Positions 34,129 through 45,229 of a stretch of 64,000 nucleotides of DNA are shown piece by piece (the first letter of the stretch is position 1; the number at the start of each line of letters is the position of its first letter). Source of the stretch: Aspergillus flavus (taxonomy: Eukaryota > Ascomycota > Eurotiomycetes > Eurotiales > Aspergillaceae); NCBI RefSeq assembly GCF_009017415.1, contig NC_092407.1:3224001-3288000 (forward strand), in the 5' to 3' direction. The notes beneath the pieces were generated by a model. It was not told where the DNA came from, searched no databases, and saw nothing but the letters and a program-made list of their open reading frames with translations. Made by a program: the position numbers and the translations under genes.

Positions 34129-35388
34129 ATGGCACGGTCAAGCTTGTCAGAAATTCTCACGGCAGCGTCATTGAGCCTGGCTCCCTACGAGGACCTTTAC
34201 AAGTATTTCCATGCGCATCCCGAACTTTCCCGGCAAGAGAAATCTACATCGGAAAAGCTCGCGGCACACCTGGCCCAGCTGAAAGTCTATGAGCTCCATA
34301 CCAACATCGGAGGCTACGGCCTAGCAGGCGTATTTAGAAATGGCGAGGGCAAGACTGTGCTCCTGCGAGCGGACATGGACGCACTTCCGGTCAAGGAGTT
34401 GACCGGGCTCCCCTATGCAAGCTCCCTCACTATGCGCGATACCGAAGGGAACGAGAAGCCAGTAATGCATGCTTGTGGTCATGACATGCATATTACATGT
34501 CTCCTAGCAGCGGCAGAGACGCTTGTAAAGATGCGGGACGAGTGGAGCGGGACCTTAATCGTGCTGTTCCAACCAGACGAAGAGCGAGGTGGAGGTGCGC
34601 AGGCGATGGTTGATGATGGACTCTACTCCAAGATTCCAGTGCCTGATTATGTCCTTGGTCAGCACGTCATGAGAATGCGGGCAGGAAGCGTTGGCTCGCG
34701 CCCCGGAGCCATCATGGCTGCTGCCGACAGCATGAAGATCACAGTCTTTGGGCGTGGTGGTCATGGATCTCAGCCTCATCAGACAGTGGATCCAGTGCTT
34801 CTTGCTGCACATATTGTCATTCGACTACAAGGTATCGTGAGCAGAGAGATCAACCCAAGCGACCTCGCTGTCTTGACCGTCGGAAGTCTCCAGGCCGGGC
34901 AGACAGAGAACATCATTACCGACAGGGCCGAGATCGGTGTTGACTTTCGGTCTGTTAAATTGGAGATTCGGGAACAAATTATCTCTGCGATTAAGCGTAT
35001 CGTCGAGGCCGAGTGTGCGGCGAGTGGCTCGCCCAAGCCCCCTGTGTTCACCCCGACGAGACGCTTCCCACCTACCCTGAACGACAAAGATGCTGCATCT
35101 CAAGTTGCCGCGACATTTGCAACTCACTTTGACGACTTCGATGACGACGTACCGCGAACCAATGTTAGCGAGGATTTCTCTACGCTAGCAACCTGCCGAG
35201 GGATCCCTAGCTGTTTCTGGCTCCTAGGAGGCATTGATCCTGAACTTTGGGATAAGGCACAGGCAGATTCTCGCACAGAAGAGATCCCAGGAAATCACTC
35301 GGCGCTCTTCGCACCCGTTATTCAGCCAACAATGAGAGTTGGAGTGGATGCGTTGTGCCTTGCTGCCCTGACTTTCTTGAAAAATTGA
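34129..35388 (+). CDS. M20D-family amidohydrolase (hippurate/IAA-amide hydrolase-like)
   Basis: Zinc-dependent hydrolase of the M20D group, which cleaves N-acyl amino acids such as hippurate or indole-acetyl amides. Single exon, about 419 residues from 34129, matching the family's usual 400 or so. Motifs: FHAHPELS near residue 28, LLRADMDALPV, the metal site HACGHDMH at about 114-121, FQPDEERGGGA with the catalytic Glu pair near 151-152, the QHV motif, the dimerisation-domain signature FGRGGHGSQPHQTVDP, and a final NHSALFAP. All expected metal ligands are present. The frame runs on to an ATG at 33949; the extra 60 residues include LARHISLYVCHTL and could be a targeting peptide, but they are less conserved in look. 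Substrate unknown. Confidence 0.9.
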   Translation: MARSSLSEILTAASLSLAPYEDLYKYFHAHPELSRQEKSTSEKLAAHLAQLKVYELHTNIGGYGLAGVFRNGEGKTVLLRADMDALPVKELTGLPYASSLTMRDTEGNEKPVMHACGHDMHITCLLAAAETLVKMRDEWSGTLIVLFQPDEERGGGAQAMVDDGLYSKIPVPDYVLGQHVMRMRAGSVGSRPGAIMAAADSMKITVFGRGGHGSQPHQTVDPVLLAAHIVIRLQGIVSREINPSDLAVLTVGSLQAGQTENIITDRAEIGVDFRSVKLEIREQIISAIKRIVEAECAASGSPKPPVFTPTRRFPPTLNDKDAASQVAATFATHFDDFDDDVPRTNVSEDFSTLATCRGIPSCFWLLGGIDPELWDKAQADSRTEEIPGNHSALFAPVIQPTMRVGVDALCLAALTFLKN

Positions 35389-36158
35389 CTGCTTGTCTTA
35401 TAGCCCTAGAGTTCTCAATACGCTGTAAACTAGATAGTATTACAAACACCGCGGTCGGTTCATCGACAAATCCCACCTGGCTTTATATCTCGATGTTGTA
35501 GGAATGCCTCGGGACGTATCCTTCGCCCGGGAGCAAAAAGCGGCGAGGGCCTAGGCCTATTTCAGAATGGGGAGAGCCCTGAAGCTTCCGCAGATCTGAG
35601 GTTATTCAATACTACGGAATGAGTACTTTGTATATTATGTTGAGGCGAGACCCCACGTGCTCACTTATCCATTTTAGGCTCCACTCCAAATAACAGGCGG
35701 TGTGGCACGGCACAATTCAAATTAAATGGGTCCGCCGCGTGCCAGTGGTACCGCTATTGATGACCGAGGGTTATCGATGTGTCCAGTTCCTTTCCCGACG
35801 ATGAATTGATTTTTAAGAAAGCCCATTCGAGGTCCTTATGACAAGCTCCGAATCCTGTCTGGACATCATTTTTGCCATCATTTAGTCCTTGAGCTGCCCG
35901 GGCTCAGTTGGCACTGTTCACATACGTCCCGCTGCATCTCTCGGTCATGATGCGAACTACTGCAACAACTTCTCACACAGACATACCATCCTTCCTCGAG
36001 ACGACCTGCGCACTGTCCATTTCCCGCTCCCTATCCCGACGCGTTCAGTGATATCTCGCGATCAAATTATCTCGAGGCTTGACCCGTTCGTCCCATCATC
36101 GCTATCTTGTACCAACATAGAAGTGTTCTCAATCAACCGTTAGATTAATTCGGATACA
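35389..36158. other. Intergenic region, promoter side of the PPG1-like gene
   Basis: 770 bp. A short frame at 35889-36143 lies directly before the phosphatase start and probably belongs to its leader. No gene supported. Confidence 0.45.
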
Positions 36159-37262
36159 ATGCCTGGCTTACCGGGTATGTTAAACCAACACAGTTCCCTT
36201 CGTTTGCGTGTCTTCTAGACTAACTTTTAATTCGTGTCGCAGCGAGTATCGACCTGGACGAGTGTATAGAGAGGCTCTATAGAAAGGAGTTGCTGGCAGA
36301 CTCTGTGATTGAGGCAATATGCGCCAAAGCTAAAGAGCTGTTGATGAAAGAGAGCAATGTGGTTCATATTGCGGCACCGGTGACGGTAGTGGGAGATATC
36401 CACGGGCAGTTTTTTGATATGCTTGAAATCTTCAAGATCGGAGGCTTCTGCCCAAACACAAATTATCTATTTCTAGGTCAGTTGAGGGACTACATGAATC
36501 CCGAATCTGGTCGAATCATTTAGCTGACATGTCATGATTTGTACCGCAGGCGACTACGTGGATCGTGGTTTATTCAGTGTAGAAACAATTTCCCTTCTTG
36601 TCTGTTTAAAGTTACGATACCCCCATCGCGTGCATCTTATTCGAGGAAACCACGAGTCTCGCGGTGTCACGCAATCCTATGGATTTTATACCGAGTGCGT
36701 GCGGAAATACGGCAACCCCAACGTATGGCACTACTTCACTGATATGTTCGACTTCCTCACCCTGAGCGTGGTTATTAACGATCAAATCTTCTGTGTCCAC
36801 GGCGGACTATCCCCGTCCATCCACTCCATAGACCAAATTAAAATCATTGACCGTTTTCGTGAGATCCCTCATGAAGGCCCCATGGCCGATCTGGTCTGGT
36901 CCGACCCGGATACCGAACGAGATGAGTTCTCCCTTTCGCCAAGGGGAGCTGGATATACATTCGGTGCGCAGGTTGTCCGGAAATTCCTCGAAGTCAATAG
37001 CATGTCCCATATTCTGCGGGCGCACCAGCTGTGTCAGGAGGGGTATCAGGTTCTCTACGATGACCGGCTCAGTACCGTGTGGAGTGCACCGAACTACTGC
37101 TATCGATGCGGTAATCTTGCGAGCGTCCTCGAAGTTAGCGATACCGGCGAGAGGTTTTTCAACATCTTCGACGCAGCCCCGGAGAACGATGCCCATCGCA
37201 ACGAACAGCAAGCGCAGCAGAATAAGGACGGACAGAACCCGGTGATTGACTACTTTTTGTGA
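36159..37262 (+). CDS. PPG1: PP2A-like serine/threonine phosphatase catalytic subunit
   Basis: Metal-dependent protein phosphatase of the PP2A/PP4/PP6/PPG group; the yeast relative Ppg1 acts in glycogen accumulation and the Far complex. Three exons: 36159-36174, 36243-36476 and 36550-37262, giving 320 residues. The signatures are complete: [16 protein letters not shown] (rebuilt across the exon 2/3 splice), [16 protein letters not shown], and [11 protein letters not shown] near the C-terminus. The last residues DYFL match the methylated YFL end of PP2A-type enzymes. The first exon codes just five residues and a base. I favour PPG1 over Pph3 or Sit4 because of the start ([17 protein letters not shown]) and the extended tail, but the assignment within the group is not certain. 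Confidence 0.93.
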
Positions 37263-37623
37263 TACCCTCTTATAATTATTTTCTTTCACGTTCTATCTAT
37301 TCAATGCAATCTTTTCTTTGTTTGGAGTTTGTTAGATGATGGGCAAAGCATTTTATAGACAGCATTGCGATCAAATAGCGGTGAAGACTACCAACAAATG
37401 AATACACAAGACCATATGTATCTAGGCTGTATTTGTATGTCTGGAGCTCTTATAGAAAAGGGATCCAATTATTAGGACCTATATACGACAACCCAAGAGT
37501 GAGTCATGGGGGTGTAGCTCTCAAAGGTCAAAAATTCCAAGAATGCAGTTCCGTACAACGCTTGCAAATTTTCAAAGAATGCTGGTCATGACAGAGTCGT
37601 GGTTCATCCAGGAACCGTCAGAT
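37263..37623. other. Convergent 3' flanks
   Basis: 361 bp between the stop codons of the phosphatase and the Rho-GDI. Nothing else seen. Confidence 0.5.
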
Positions 37624-38503
37624 TTACCAATCCTTCGCGATATCAAACGACCATTCGAACTGCAGATGGGTGTGGTCGTCGTCATCCACGAATTTCGAGA
37701 CCGCGTTGTAATGGCCACGAGCTATAAATCCCGAGGGGGCCTCTTCCTCTTGGACTGAAAAGTAAAAGGGTAATTAGCGCGCAGATTACGACCGCAGACT
37801 GCACCAGAGGTAGAGGAAACTTACACTTCTTCTCGTAAACGGGCTTGTCGGTGGTGTTGGGGGCATAGCTGCCCAGCATCTCCTCGTCCTTGCTAACTCT
37901 AACACCCTTCCTCTTAACGACCTGCAGGTATTTCAGACCGCTCAGGACTTCATGGTGCACCTGGAAGACGACCTTGATCCGGAAGTGGGCACCCTCTTTG
38001 ATGGTGAATGGCTTGTCCTTGAGAGTATCAACTGCACCGGGTGCGGACACGTCGATGACCACATCGGGGCGTCCCTCAACCTCCAGGGCTAGAGACTTGA
38101 TGATGCACTTCCTGGGATCGCTGGGGTCTCCAATTGTTGCACCGGTTGCAAGGCCTAGAGAGGCCTTCCAGCGGTTTAGGGATTCGTCATTTTTATCTGA
38201 TGAGGTTCAAAGTTTAGCACCGGCGTACGGGATATATGCGTGCATGGTGGAAGAAAGCAAACCGTCACACTAGCTCGGGGGGCAGCTGGAATGGAGTTTT
38301 GGAGTTCCATAGCTCCCGTTCTTGCATAACGGTAAGGGGCGATGCCACGAGGCAGGTTGGCTGGTGCATAATGAAATCCGGGATTCAAGTATGGACGGAG
38401 AGATCCACATACCAAGCTCAGTGTACTCATTGATTGTCTTCTTCTCCCCGACCTTGAAACCCTCGGTCTTGGAGGCAACGAGATCTTCTTCGTGCTCAGG
38501 CAT
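37624..38503 (-). CDS. RDI1: Rho GDP-dissociation inhibitor
   Basis: Cytosolic chaperone that extracts prenylated Rho/Cdc42 GTPases from membranes and holds them GDP-bound. Three exons: 38503-38413, 38196-37825 and 37754-37624; introns 216 and 70 bp; 197 residues, the usual fungal size. An acidic N-terminal arm (MPEHEEDLVASKTEGFKVGE) leads to LNRWKASLGL, the regulatory helices, then the immunoglobulin-like fold: KSLALEVEGRPD, FTIKEGAHFRIKVVFQV, GLKYLQVVKRKG, EEMLGSYAP and a final FEWSFDIAKDW. These are hallmark Rho-GDI blocks. Intron 1 is longer than the others in this window. The last junction was set at AAGT|GTAAGT because it yields KKFQEEEAPSGF in phase. Confidence 0.95.
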
Positions 38504-39852
38504 TGTGTCGGCAGGTGCTTGGTGGGGTATTAGTATATATGGTAGTGTAACTTTAGGGAGTTGAATGATGAGAACAGATCACTTGTATACAATAAGTAGA
38601 TCCGGGGAGGAGAGAAGGGAGATATACGCAGCGTCAACGGGAATCCACAAGCAAAATTAAGTCTAAATGGTCCTGCAAGGATTTAGGTGGGAGTAGCAAA
38701 AAGAACAGCAACAATGAAGACTAAGAGGGGCGGTTTTGTTTTGGTAGTCAAGCACCGGTGGGGGATTCGTTGGCTCTCAGCCCACACAGTGGGGTGGGAA
38801 GAAAGGCGGTGGACAATTTCAGGGGAGGCCCAGAACGAAGATGGGAAAAGTGAGCGGCCCATTGATTAATCCTTTCAAGACATTGATCCAGAAATATTCT
38901 CGCTTTTCCCTGTCCCAACTGGGATAGTCATGTTTTCTTTCTCTGGTTCAAGGTCAATGGCTTTGTTGGAGAACGATTATCTCAAAATGGATTCCATTTT
39001 GTGCTGTAAATACATCATTGGGTGCTGCAGTATCGGTAAAGTCCAGTGGTGGTGTCAAGATATACTCCATAAAATAACCCTGAATTCTCTCTGCTTGAGA
39101 CTTTCTCAGTCTTTGTATGTAAACAAACACTGTATGGATATGTGGCTGAGCTTTGAATGAGAGAAAAGTGAAAGATAACAAGAAAAAGCATCAACGGAAC
39201 CGCCTTTGTAAGAGTTGCATCACATCCACCAAAAGAGCTTCCAAGAGATGAATCAACTGTGATGAACAATCCCTCAACGTATTTCCCGTCACGGGGCAAC
39301 GGGCTCTCCCGCCAACTTGATCAGGCTCTAAGGCACTAATACGTGTGGCATACCCAATCCTGGTCTCATCAAATACCGGGGATCAGCCGGTAGCCACCGA
39401 TCTTTACTGTAAACGGTATATCACATGACCTTTACGCATGACCATTGGTGGAGGGAGCTAGTGTCACCTTTTGTTTAATACTGAGTACGGAACTGATACA
39501 GTACGTCGGGCGTACAGAAGCAAGCGCCCGCCCGGTTTCACCTCCATTTATTATTTTCCTCCCCTACTTATCGATTCTCGTATTGTTCTTGAGTCGGTTA
39601 TCACCTGGCTTGTCGCGGGTCTACCGTCTGTGTCCCACAGGTTAAATCGTCCGCCAAGTTGATCGTGATTCTATCATCAGTGCATCTTACGTGGTGACGT
39701 ATTATCGACTAACCCTCGACCAAAGCGGCGAGAGACGCGCCTGCAACGTGGCCGACGTTCTGGCGTCGCATCCTGCTTCAAATCACCTCGGAAACTGCAC
39801 AACATTCTACTCTCAGCTCTAGTTTGATATTTGACGAACTTGACCGTTCATC
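38504..39852. other. Divergent promoter region
   Basis: 1.35 kb between divergent starts. Short frames occur on both strands at 38930-39299 but overlap each other and look like chance. No gene supported. Confidence 0.45.
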
Positions 39853-41555
39853 ATGGCGCGCTCACTGCCCAAGAAGAACAATCCCCACATCCTTCCGTCT
39901 GAGACTCCCTCCTGTAAGTTCCGACATCGTTTTGTCGCGCGACCCCAGGGCTCGCTCACCTCTCATCGTGCTTCGGCTTCAAAAGTTTGCGCCTGGCTGA
40001 CATATGCATCTCATCGCGACGGTAGACGAGGAACTGTTGCGGTGCCGACGATTGGGAAAAACAAATCTCACGGTGAGACCTACAGTGATCGGCACGTCGA
40101 ATGCGACAAAGCCGGAAAACCTTGGACCTTTTGAATATGCGCATTTGCGCGTGAAGCTGCCAAGGGACCTCAAAGGCTCTGAAATATTTCCTTCACATAA
40201 CACCCAGCAACAACCAGAGACGTACTTTTTAATGGTGAGTGGCCTTCCTGTACCCATCTGTCGGAGCAGCGGCATCGCATAGAACCAAAAATTAACGCGA
40301 CTCTTTTCAACCACAACAGCGAAGGAGCAAAGATGGATACGTCAGCGCTACCGGAATGTTTAAGATTGCCTTCCCCTGGGCAAAATTAGAAGAGGAACGG
40401 TCTGAGCGTGAATATGTGAAGGCTCGCAAGGAAACCAGCGAGGATGAAATCGCCGGAAATGTGTGGATCTCGCCAATCCTAGGTAGGTCCCTTCAATTGA
40501 TGCTGCTCGCGAACATCTATTTAACTGTTCGTTAGCTCTTGAGTTAGCAAAGGAGTATCAGATGTATGATTGGGTACGAGCATTGCTTGATCCCACCGAG
40601 ATTGTACAGACCCCATCCAGTACGAAGAAGCACATGCAGATCACCCCACCTCCTCGGTTTGACTTGCCTCCGATTGAAGCACCAGCCCAGCTCACTGCGG
40701 CGCCGCGCCTGCGCAGAGGCCGGTCTGCTTCCCCCAGCAAAAAGCTCGCTTCCCCACAAAAGCTCGCTTCCCCGCGGAAGCCCAGGAGCACGAGGGCCAG
40801 GGAATCCAAGGAAGCTCAGGAGGTCAAGGAGGTGAAAGAGGCGAGCATTGTGGCGACCAGTGAGGCAAATGCAAACCTTCAGTCTGCCTTGGATGCTACA
40901 GCCGAGGCCGGATCGGTCAATGGCACCATCCAACCCAGCGTGGAACACGATGAAGAGAGAGTGGCTCCTACTCCTAAGAAGTCTGCTTCGACACCAAAGT
41001 CCACGAAGACACCCAGAGCTGCCCGGGCGAAGGAGCTTAAAGAGCTTAAGGAGCTCAAAGAGATTGAGGAGGTCGAGGAGACCAAGGAGACCAAGGAGGA
41101 GAATGTCAAAGTGGATGTTGAAACTAATGCCGACGAAGCCAAGGATGTACAAACGACCAAGACCACCGTCTCGGTGGAATTGCCTGTTTCCCTCCTTCCT
41201 GATGCTCCATCTGCCGAAGACACCGAAAAGATGATTGCTAAGGCTAAGGAAATGGTAGAAGAGGCTGCCAAGCTTCAGAGCACAGAGGAGGAACCCGTAC
41301 CATCGTCAACAAAGGCTGCTAAGAAGCGCAACATCGAAGAAGCGCTTAGTGATGACGAGGAGGACGAAGAAGCAAAGACCTTGCGGACCAAGAGAGCAAA
41401 GGTCTTGGAAGAAAAGCTGAAGCGTGAACGCGTCAGGAATCGGGCTCTTGTCGGCGTCACCGCTGCTTTTGCACTTGCGTAAGTTGGCCAACTGCCCTTG
41501 TTGTCCGTTTGTAGTCTAACACATAACCAGGGCTTCGATTCCTTATTTCTTTTAG
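39853..41555 (+). CDS. bqt4: Bqt4-like inner-nuclear-membrane telomere-anchoring protein
   Basis: Relative of fission-yeast Bqt4, which ties telomeres to the inner nuclear membrane. Five exons: 39853-39913, 40026-40234, 40320-40482, 40536-41478 and 41531-41555, about 466 residues. The N-terminal 150 residues form an APSES/KilA-N-like domain: VRPTVIGTSNATKPE, FEYAHLRVKLP, SKDGYVSATGMFKIAFPWA, EDEIAGNVWISP, LAKEYQMYDWVRALL. The middle is disordered, with Lys/Glu repeats (ELKELKELKEIEEVEE region). The last 20 or so residues, RALVGVTAAFALAASIPYFF, form a C-terminal membrane anchor whose second half comes from an eight-residue final exon. Without that exon the frame would end after ALA at the donor. 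Family assignment rests on the combination of domain and anchor. Confidence 0.85.
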
Positions 41556-42367
41556 AGGTTCTACTACCAAATGTATTGGGCGCCTTCCTATGGAACGATT
41601 GTCCCGAGTTGACCGTCGCGTTTCCCATCGAAGAACATCTCTCCCGAACCTCTTCACCCCTTCACCTTAGGTTCTAGATTGTTCCCTCCTTTCCCCAGGA
41701 AAGGGATCTAGTTCTTTCGACCTGTATACCCTCTTCCTGCATCCCCTCTTCGATGTGCATTGTGATTTTACCCACACAGAGCTTCCTGATGTATCGTATT
41801 TACACCCTATCCCTTTCTAATTTTTGCGCTTTCGTTGCAAGAAGGAGAGCACTTTTCCCGGAAATGGTTGTCATTGATCGTCTTTTGATTTCACCCGGTG
41901 GTCCTGGAGATCGAAACACTCTCTACATGCGCATTCTCCTATTTTTCCTGGATACCTGATATACTAACTATAATCCTTTGTTTCTTTTCGCTGCCTCTAT
42001 TGATCGGATGGTTTTTGATGGGCACTCGGGATGGTCTCCTATGGTTCGGTAGCACAGGATGTGAAATGCAAATGCAATAAAAAATGAGATGATGTAGCCG
42101 TGGTATTCTATTCATGCTGGTCCTTTAGTCTCCGAAATGGTAGGTTGTACTCCAAAGTAGCGCATTTAGTAAAGGATTGTCCGACGTTACAGTTAAGTTT
42201 GGACCTTTCCGCTGCAAACATGATAAACACCGTCACCTCCGCCGTTAGCTCTGATAATGATCTTCAAGCTCCCCGAACATCCTGTCGTGGTACGTTAGAA
42301 GATAGAGCACTTATTTTTTTTTCCTGATTTGTTTCAAAATATAGGATCGGTTGATCCTAGCAATGCC
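41556..42367. other. Intergenic region, 3' flank and promoter
   Basis: 812 bp between two genes on the same strand. The first part is T-rich, as expected of a 3' UTR. No gene supported. Confidence 0.5.
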
Positions 42368-44196
42368 ATGTCTCTCCCCGGTCTAGACCTTACACAGCCG
42401 TCAGCGGACAACCAATTCGCGCCCGCACCGCCGACCCAGGTCAGCCTGTCGAAGGGCTCCGAGTGGAGATTTGAGGTTGCTTTCGGCACAGTCATTCGAG
42501 TCAAGGTGAGTAGCTCAACCACAAATCAATTTACGACCCCATACATGGAAATTATAGCGTGGCTGACCTATCCTTCCCAAAAATTGGAGGGGCAACCATA
42601 GCTCCTCGCTGGCACCGCAGAACTCTTTGGCACCGAACTAGCTCCATCTCAAACATACACCTTCTCCGGGACGAAAGGCGCAATATACACCTGGCATGGT
42701 TGCACACTGGAAGTGGGCGCGGGGGATACAGGGCCATCTGTCGATGGGTTGGCACCGGGTGGATTGAGCGGCGCGACACCTCGCGGGCTCGGCGCAGGAG
42801 GTTGTCAAAGCGAGTACACGGCAGAGGAGACACCGATGGTGGAATACGCCAATGTGCATTTTGCGTTGGAGACTATGCGTCAGGAGGCGAAGGCGACAGG
42901 AAAGGACGGTCCGCGCGTGCTAATTCTCGGCCCGGAGAATGCGGGAAAGACGAGTGTCGCGAAGATCCTGACGGCATATGCTACGAAGGTGGAGAGGCAA
43001 CCTATCGTTGTCAACTTGGATCCGACTGAGGGTATGCTTAGTGTCCCTGGGACGTTGACGGCTACGGCGTTCCGCACTATGATGGATGTTGAGGAGGGAT
43101 GGGGAAGCAGTCCTATGTCGGGGCCCAGTGCTGTTCCTGTGAAGCTGCCTTTGGTCTACTTTTACCCGATGCAGAATCCGCTGGAGGCGGAGGGGTCTGT
43201 TTACCGGCCCATTGTGTCGCGGTTGGCGCTGTCGGTGATGGGACGCATGGCAGAGGATGAGGAGGCTAGGGAAACGGGTATTATTGTGGATACGCCGGGG
43301 GCTTTAAGTCAGGGTAAACCTGGAAGTCTTGAAATGATCAACCATATCGTGACGGAGTTTTCGAGTATGTCTCCTCGGTTTGCTTATTGTGTAAGGTGTG
43401 CATGCGCTGACGGATGACAGTTACTACTATCCTTGTCATTGGCTCGGAACGTCTATACAGTCTCATGATGAAGAACTACGATAACAAGCCGACGTCTAGC
43501 GCTTCCGCCGTCGCCTCGGACGAGCGCATCACAGTCGTGAAGCTCTCTAAATCCGGTGGATGTGTAGATCGCGATGCAGCCTTTATGAAGGGAGTCCGGG
43601 AATCCCAAATCCGGACATACTTCTTTGGCAACCCTATCCCGTCCACTGCGTCTGCCGCTCTTTCGCTCTCAGCATCGTCAACTACAAATGTGACACTATC
43701 CCCACACGCCCAACAGCTTGATTTCAACACGCTCAGTATCTACAATTATACCATCGCATCGCTAGAGGAAGACGAAGACGAATATGATCCATCCCAACTC
43801 GGAGCCGGTGACTCGTTCCTCCCCGGGGGAGGTAACGACGCTGAGGCCAGCCAGGCCCAGCAAGATGAGCCAGCTCGAGCTACACCTTTACCTGGCATAG
43901 TTTCCAGCATCGAGAGCGCTACCCCACCCGTGGCTTCGAATGTCCCGTTGAAGAAAGTCTTACCCCCTGCACCATCCACACTCGCCAACTCTCTCATCGC
44001 CATCACCAACGCACCCACCACAGCCAGTGCGGCCGAGGTGCGGGACGCCAGTATAATGGGATTCCTGTACGTGGCTGAAGTGGATAGCGAGAAGGGCAAG
44101 ATTCGTGCTCTAGCCCCGGTGGGCGGACGAGTACCACCGCGGGCGATTGTCTGGGGAAAGAAGTGGCCCGGAGAGGTAGTGGGGTTGGTTGGGTAG
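42368..44196 (+). CDS. CLP1: mRNA cleavage and polyadenylation factor Clp1
   Basis: Component of cleavage factor IA, needed for 3'-end cutting of mRNA; related to RNA 5'-kinases. Three exons: 42368-42505, 42602-43364 and 43421-44196, 558 residues. The N-terminal beta domain (SLSKGSEWRFEV, FGTELAPSQTYTF) precedes the P-loop GPENAGKTS at about 156-164, where fungal Clp1 differs from the animal kinase form and is generally inactive as a kinase. Then VNLDPTEGMLSVPGTLTA, the Walker B-like IIVDTPGALSQGKPG, ITTILVIGSERLYS, and a C-terminal domain ending VPPRAIVWGKKWPGEVVGL. An Ala/Ser/Glu-rich insertion at about residues 420-500 is longer than in yeast. Start MSLPGLDLTQP was chosen over the in-frame ATG at 42329 on family grounds. 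Confidence 0.93.
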
Positions 44197-44750
44197 AGTA
44201 GCCGTTAGTAGGTATATAATTCATCAGTACTGGAGTTCGGTCGGGTGGGCACTGGTTCAATGATTGTTAGCCACAGTTCTATCTACAAGTCTATAGACGA
44301 GTGAAGCACAATATCAGCATGTATAGTCACGTTTCCAAGTACTAAAAATGACCAGTCATGGCTACCCCCAGCCTATCAGAATACGAGTAGCTGTTGGTGC
44401 GTTGGGTGCATTTAGTGCAAGACTCGCCCAATGACCACCAATCACTTCCAAGACAATCCAGAATAAAACAAATGAGGTCACCAAATAGAGATCAGACAAC
44501 TTGTCCCATCCAACTAAACCGAACGATGTCCTTGGCGCCCCCGTCGGGCAAACCCAACACAGCCACTAACAGGCCGCATGAAGTACATACTACGCAGGAC
44601 AGTACATATATAAGCACCAGCGAAATCCCCCATACGAAAAATAAATACTAATCATAATACTCCATACCATAACACACATTCCAAAAGAAACAAGGGAACA
44701 ATATAACCCCGGATCCAACCATTACACGGAATATCAGACAGTGAAATAGA
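44197..44750. other. Intergenic region, no gene seen
   Basis: 554 bp downstream of CLP1. No supportable gene; the 85-codon frame at 44394-44651 has no recognisable feature. Confidence 0.45.
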
Positions 44751-44933
44751 ATGAACTGGCTCAAGCGACTCCTCCCCATCACCGACCCCCAGCTCCGCCG
44801 GCAGAAAAAGGTCCAGCGACGCCGCGGTCGGCAGGCTCGCGCTCGGGAGCGTCAACTGCGCCGCCAACGGGGGGATTCAACCCGAAACACTAAGTTCTTT
44901 ACCCGCGGGGGTCCTGTCGCTGTTGTCTGGTGA
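44751..44933 (+). CDS. Short basic frame, probable upstream ORF of the deacetylase mRNA
   Basis: Sixty codons, MNWLKRLLPITDP then an Arg/Gln-rich helix (RRQKKVQRRRGRQARARE) and a short tail. It stops five bases before a good intron (GTATGT at 44939, AG at 45017-45018, 80 nt). The next long frame, the polysaccharide deacetylase, starts 211 bases after that intron. The simplest reading is an upstream ORF in a spliced leader of the deacetylase transcript. It could also be a separate small gene. No family recognised. Confidence 0.4.
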   Translation: MNWLKRLLPITDPQLRRQKKVQRRRGRQARARERQLRRQRGDSTRNTKFFTRGGPVAVVW

Positions 44934-45229
44934 TTTGGGTATGTTTTACTTTTGATTCTCTTTCTGCGTGTCATACCTTCTTATCATTCCTATTTCTAAT
45001 AATATCTTCTATATTCAGGGATTACGAAGGAAGAAGCGTTTGAAATTCTACCATATACACATTCCAATACATCACCACAGTCACCGACCGCCTCCTTATC
45101 GCTATCAATCCCCGATTAAATCAACGAAACCAACCTCATACATAGACCACCAAAAAACCACACCCTACAAATCAACACACCACCAGATCCAAAAAAGAAA
45201 CAAAAAAGAGAAAAAGATAAAAGAAGGAA

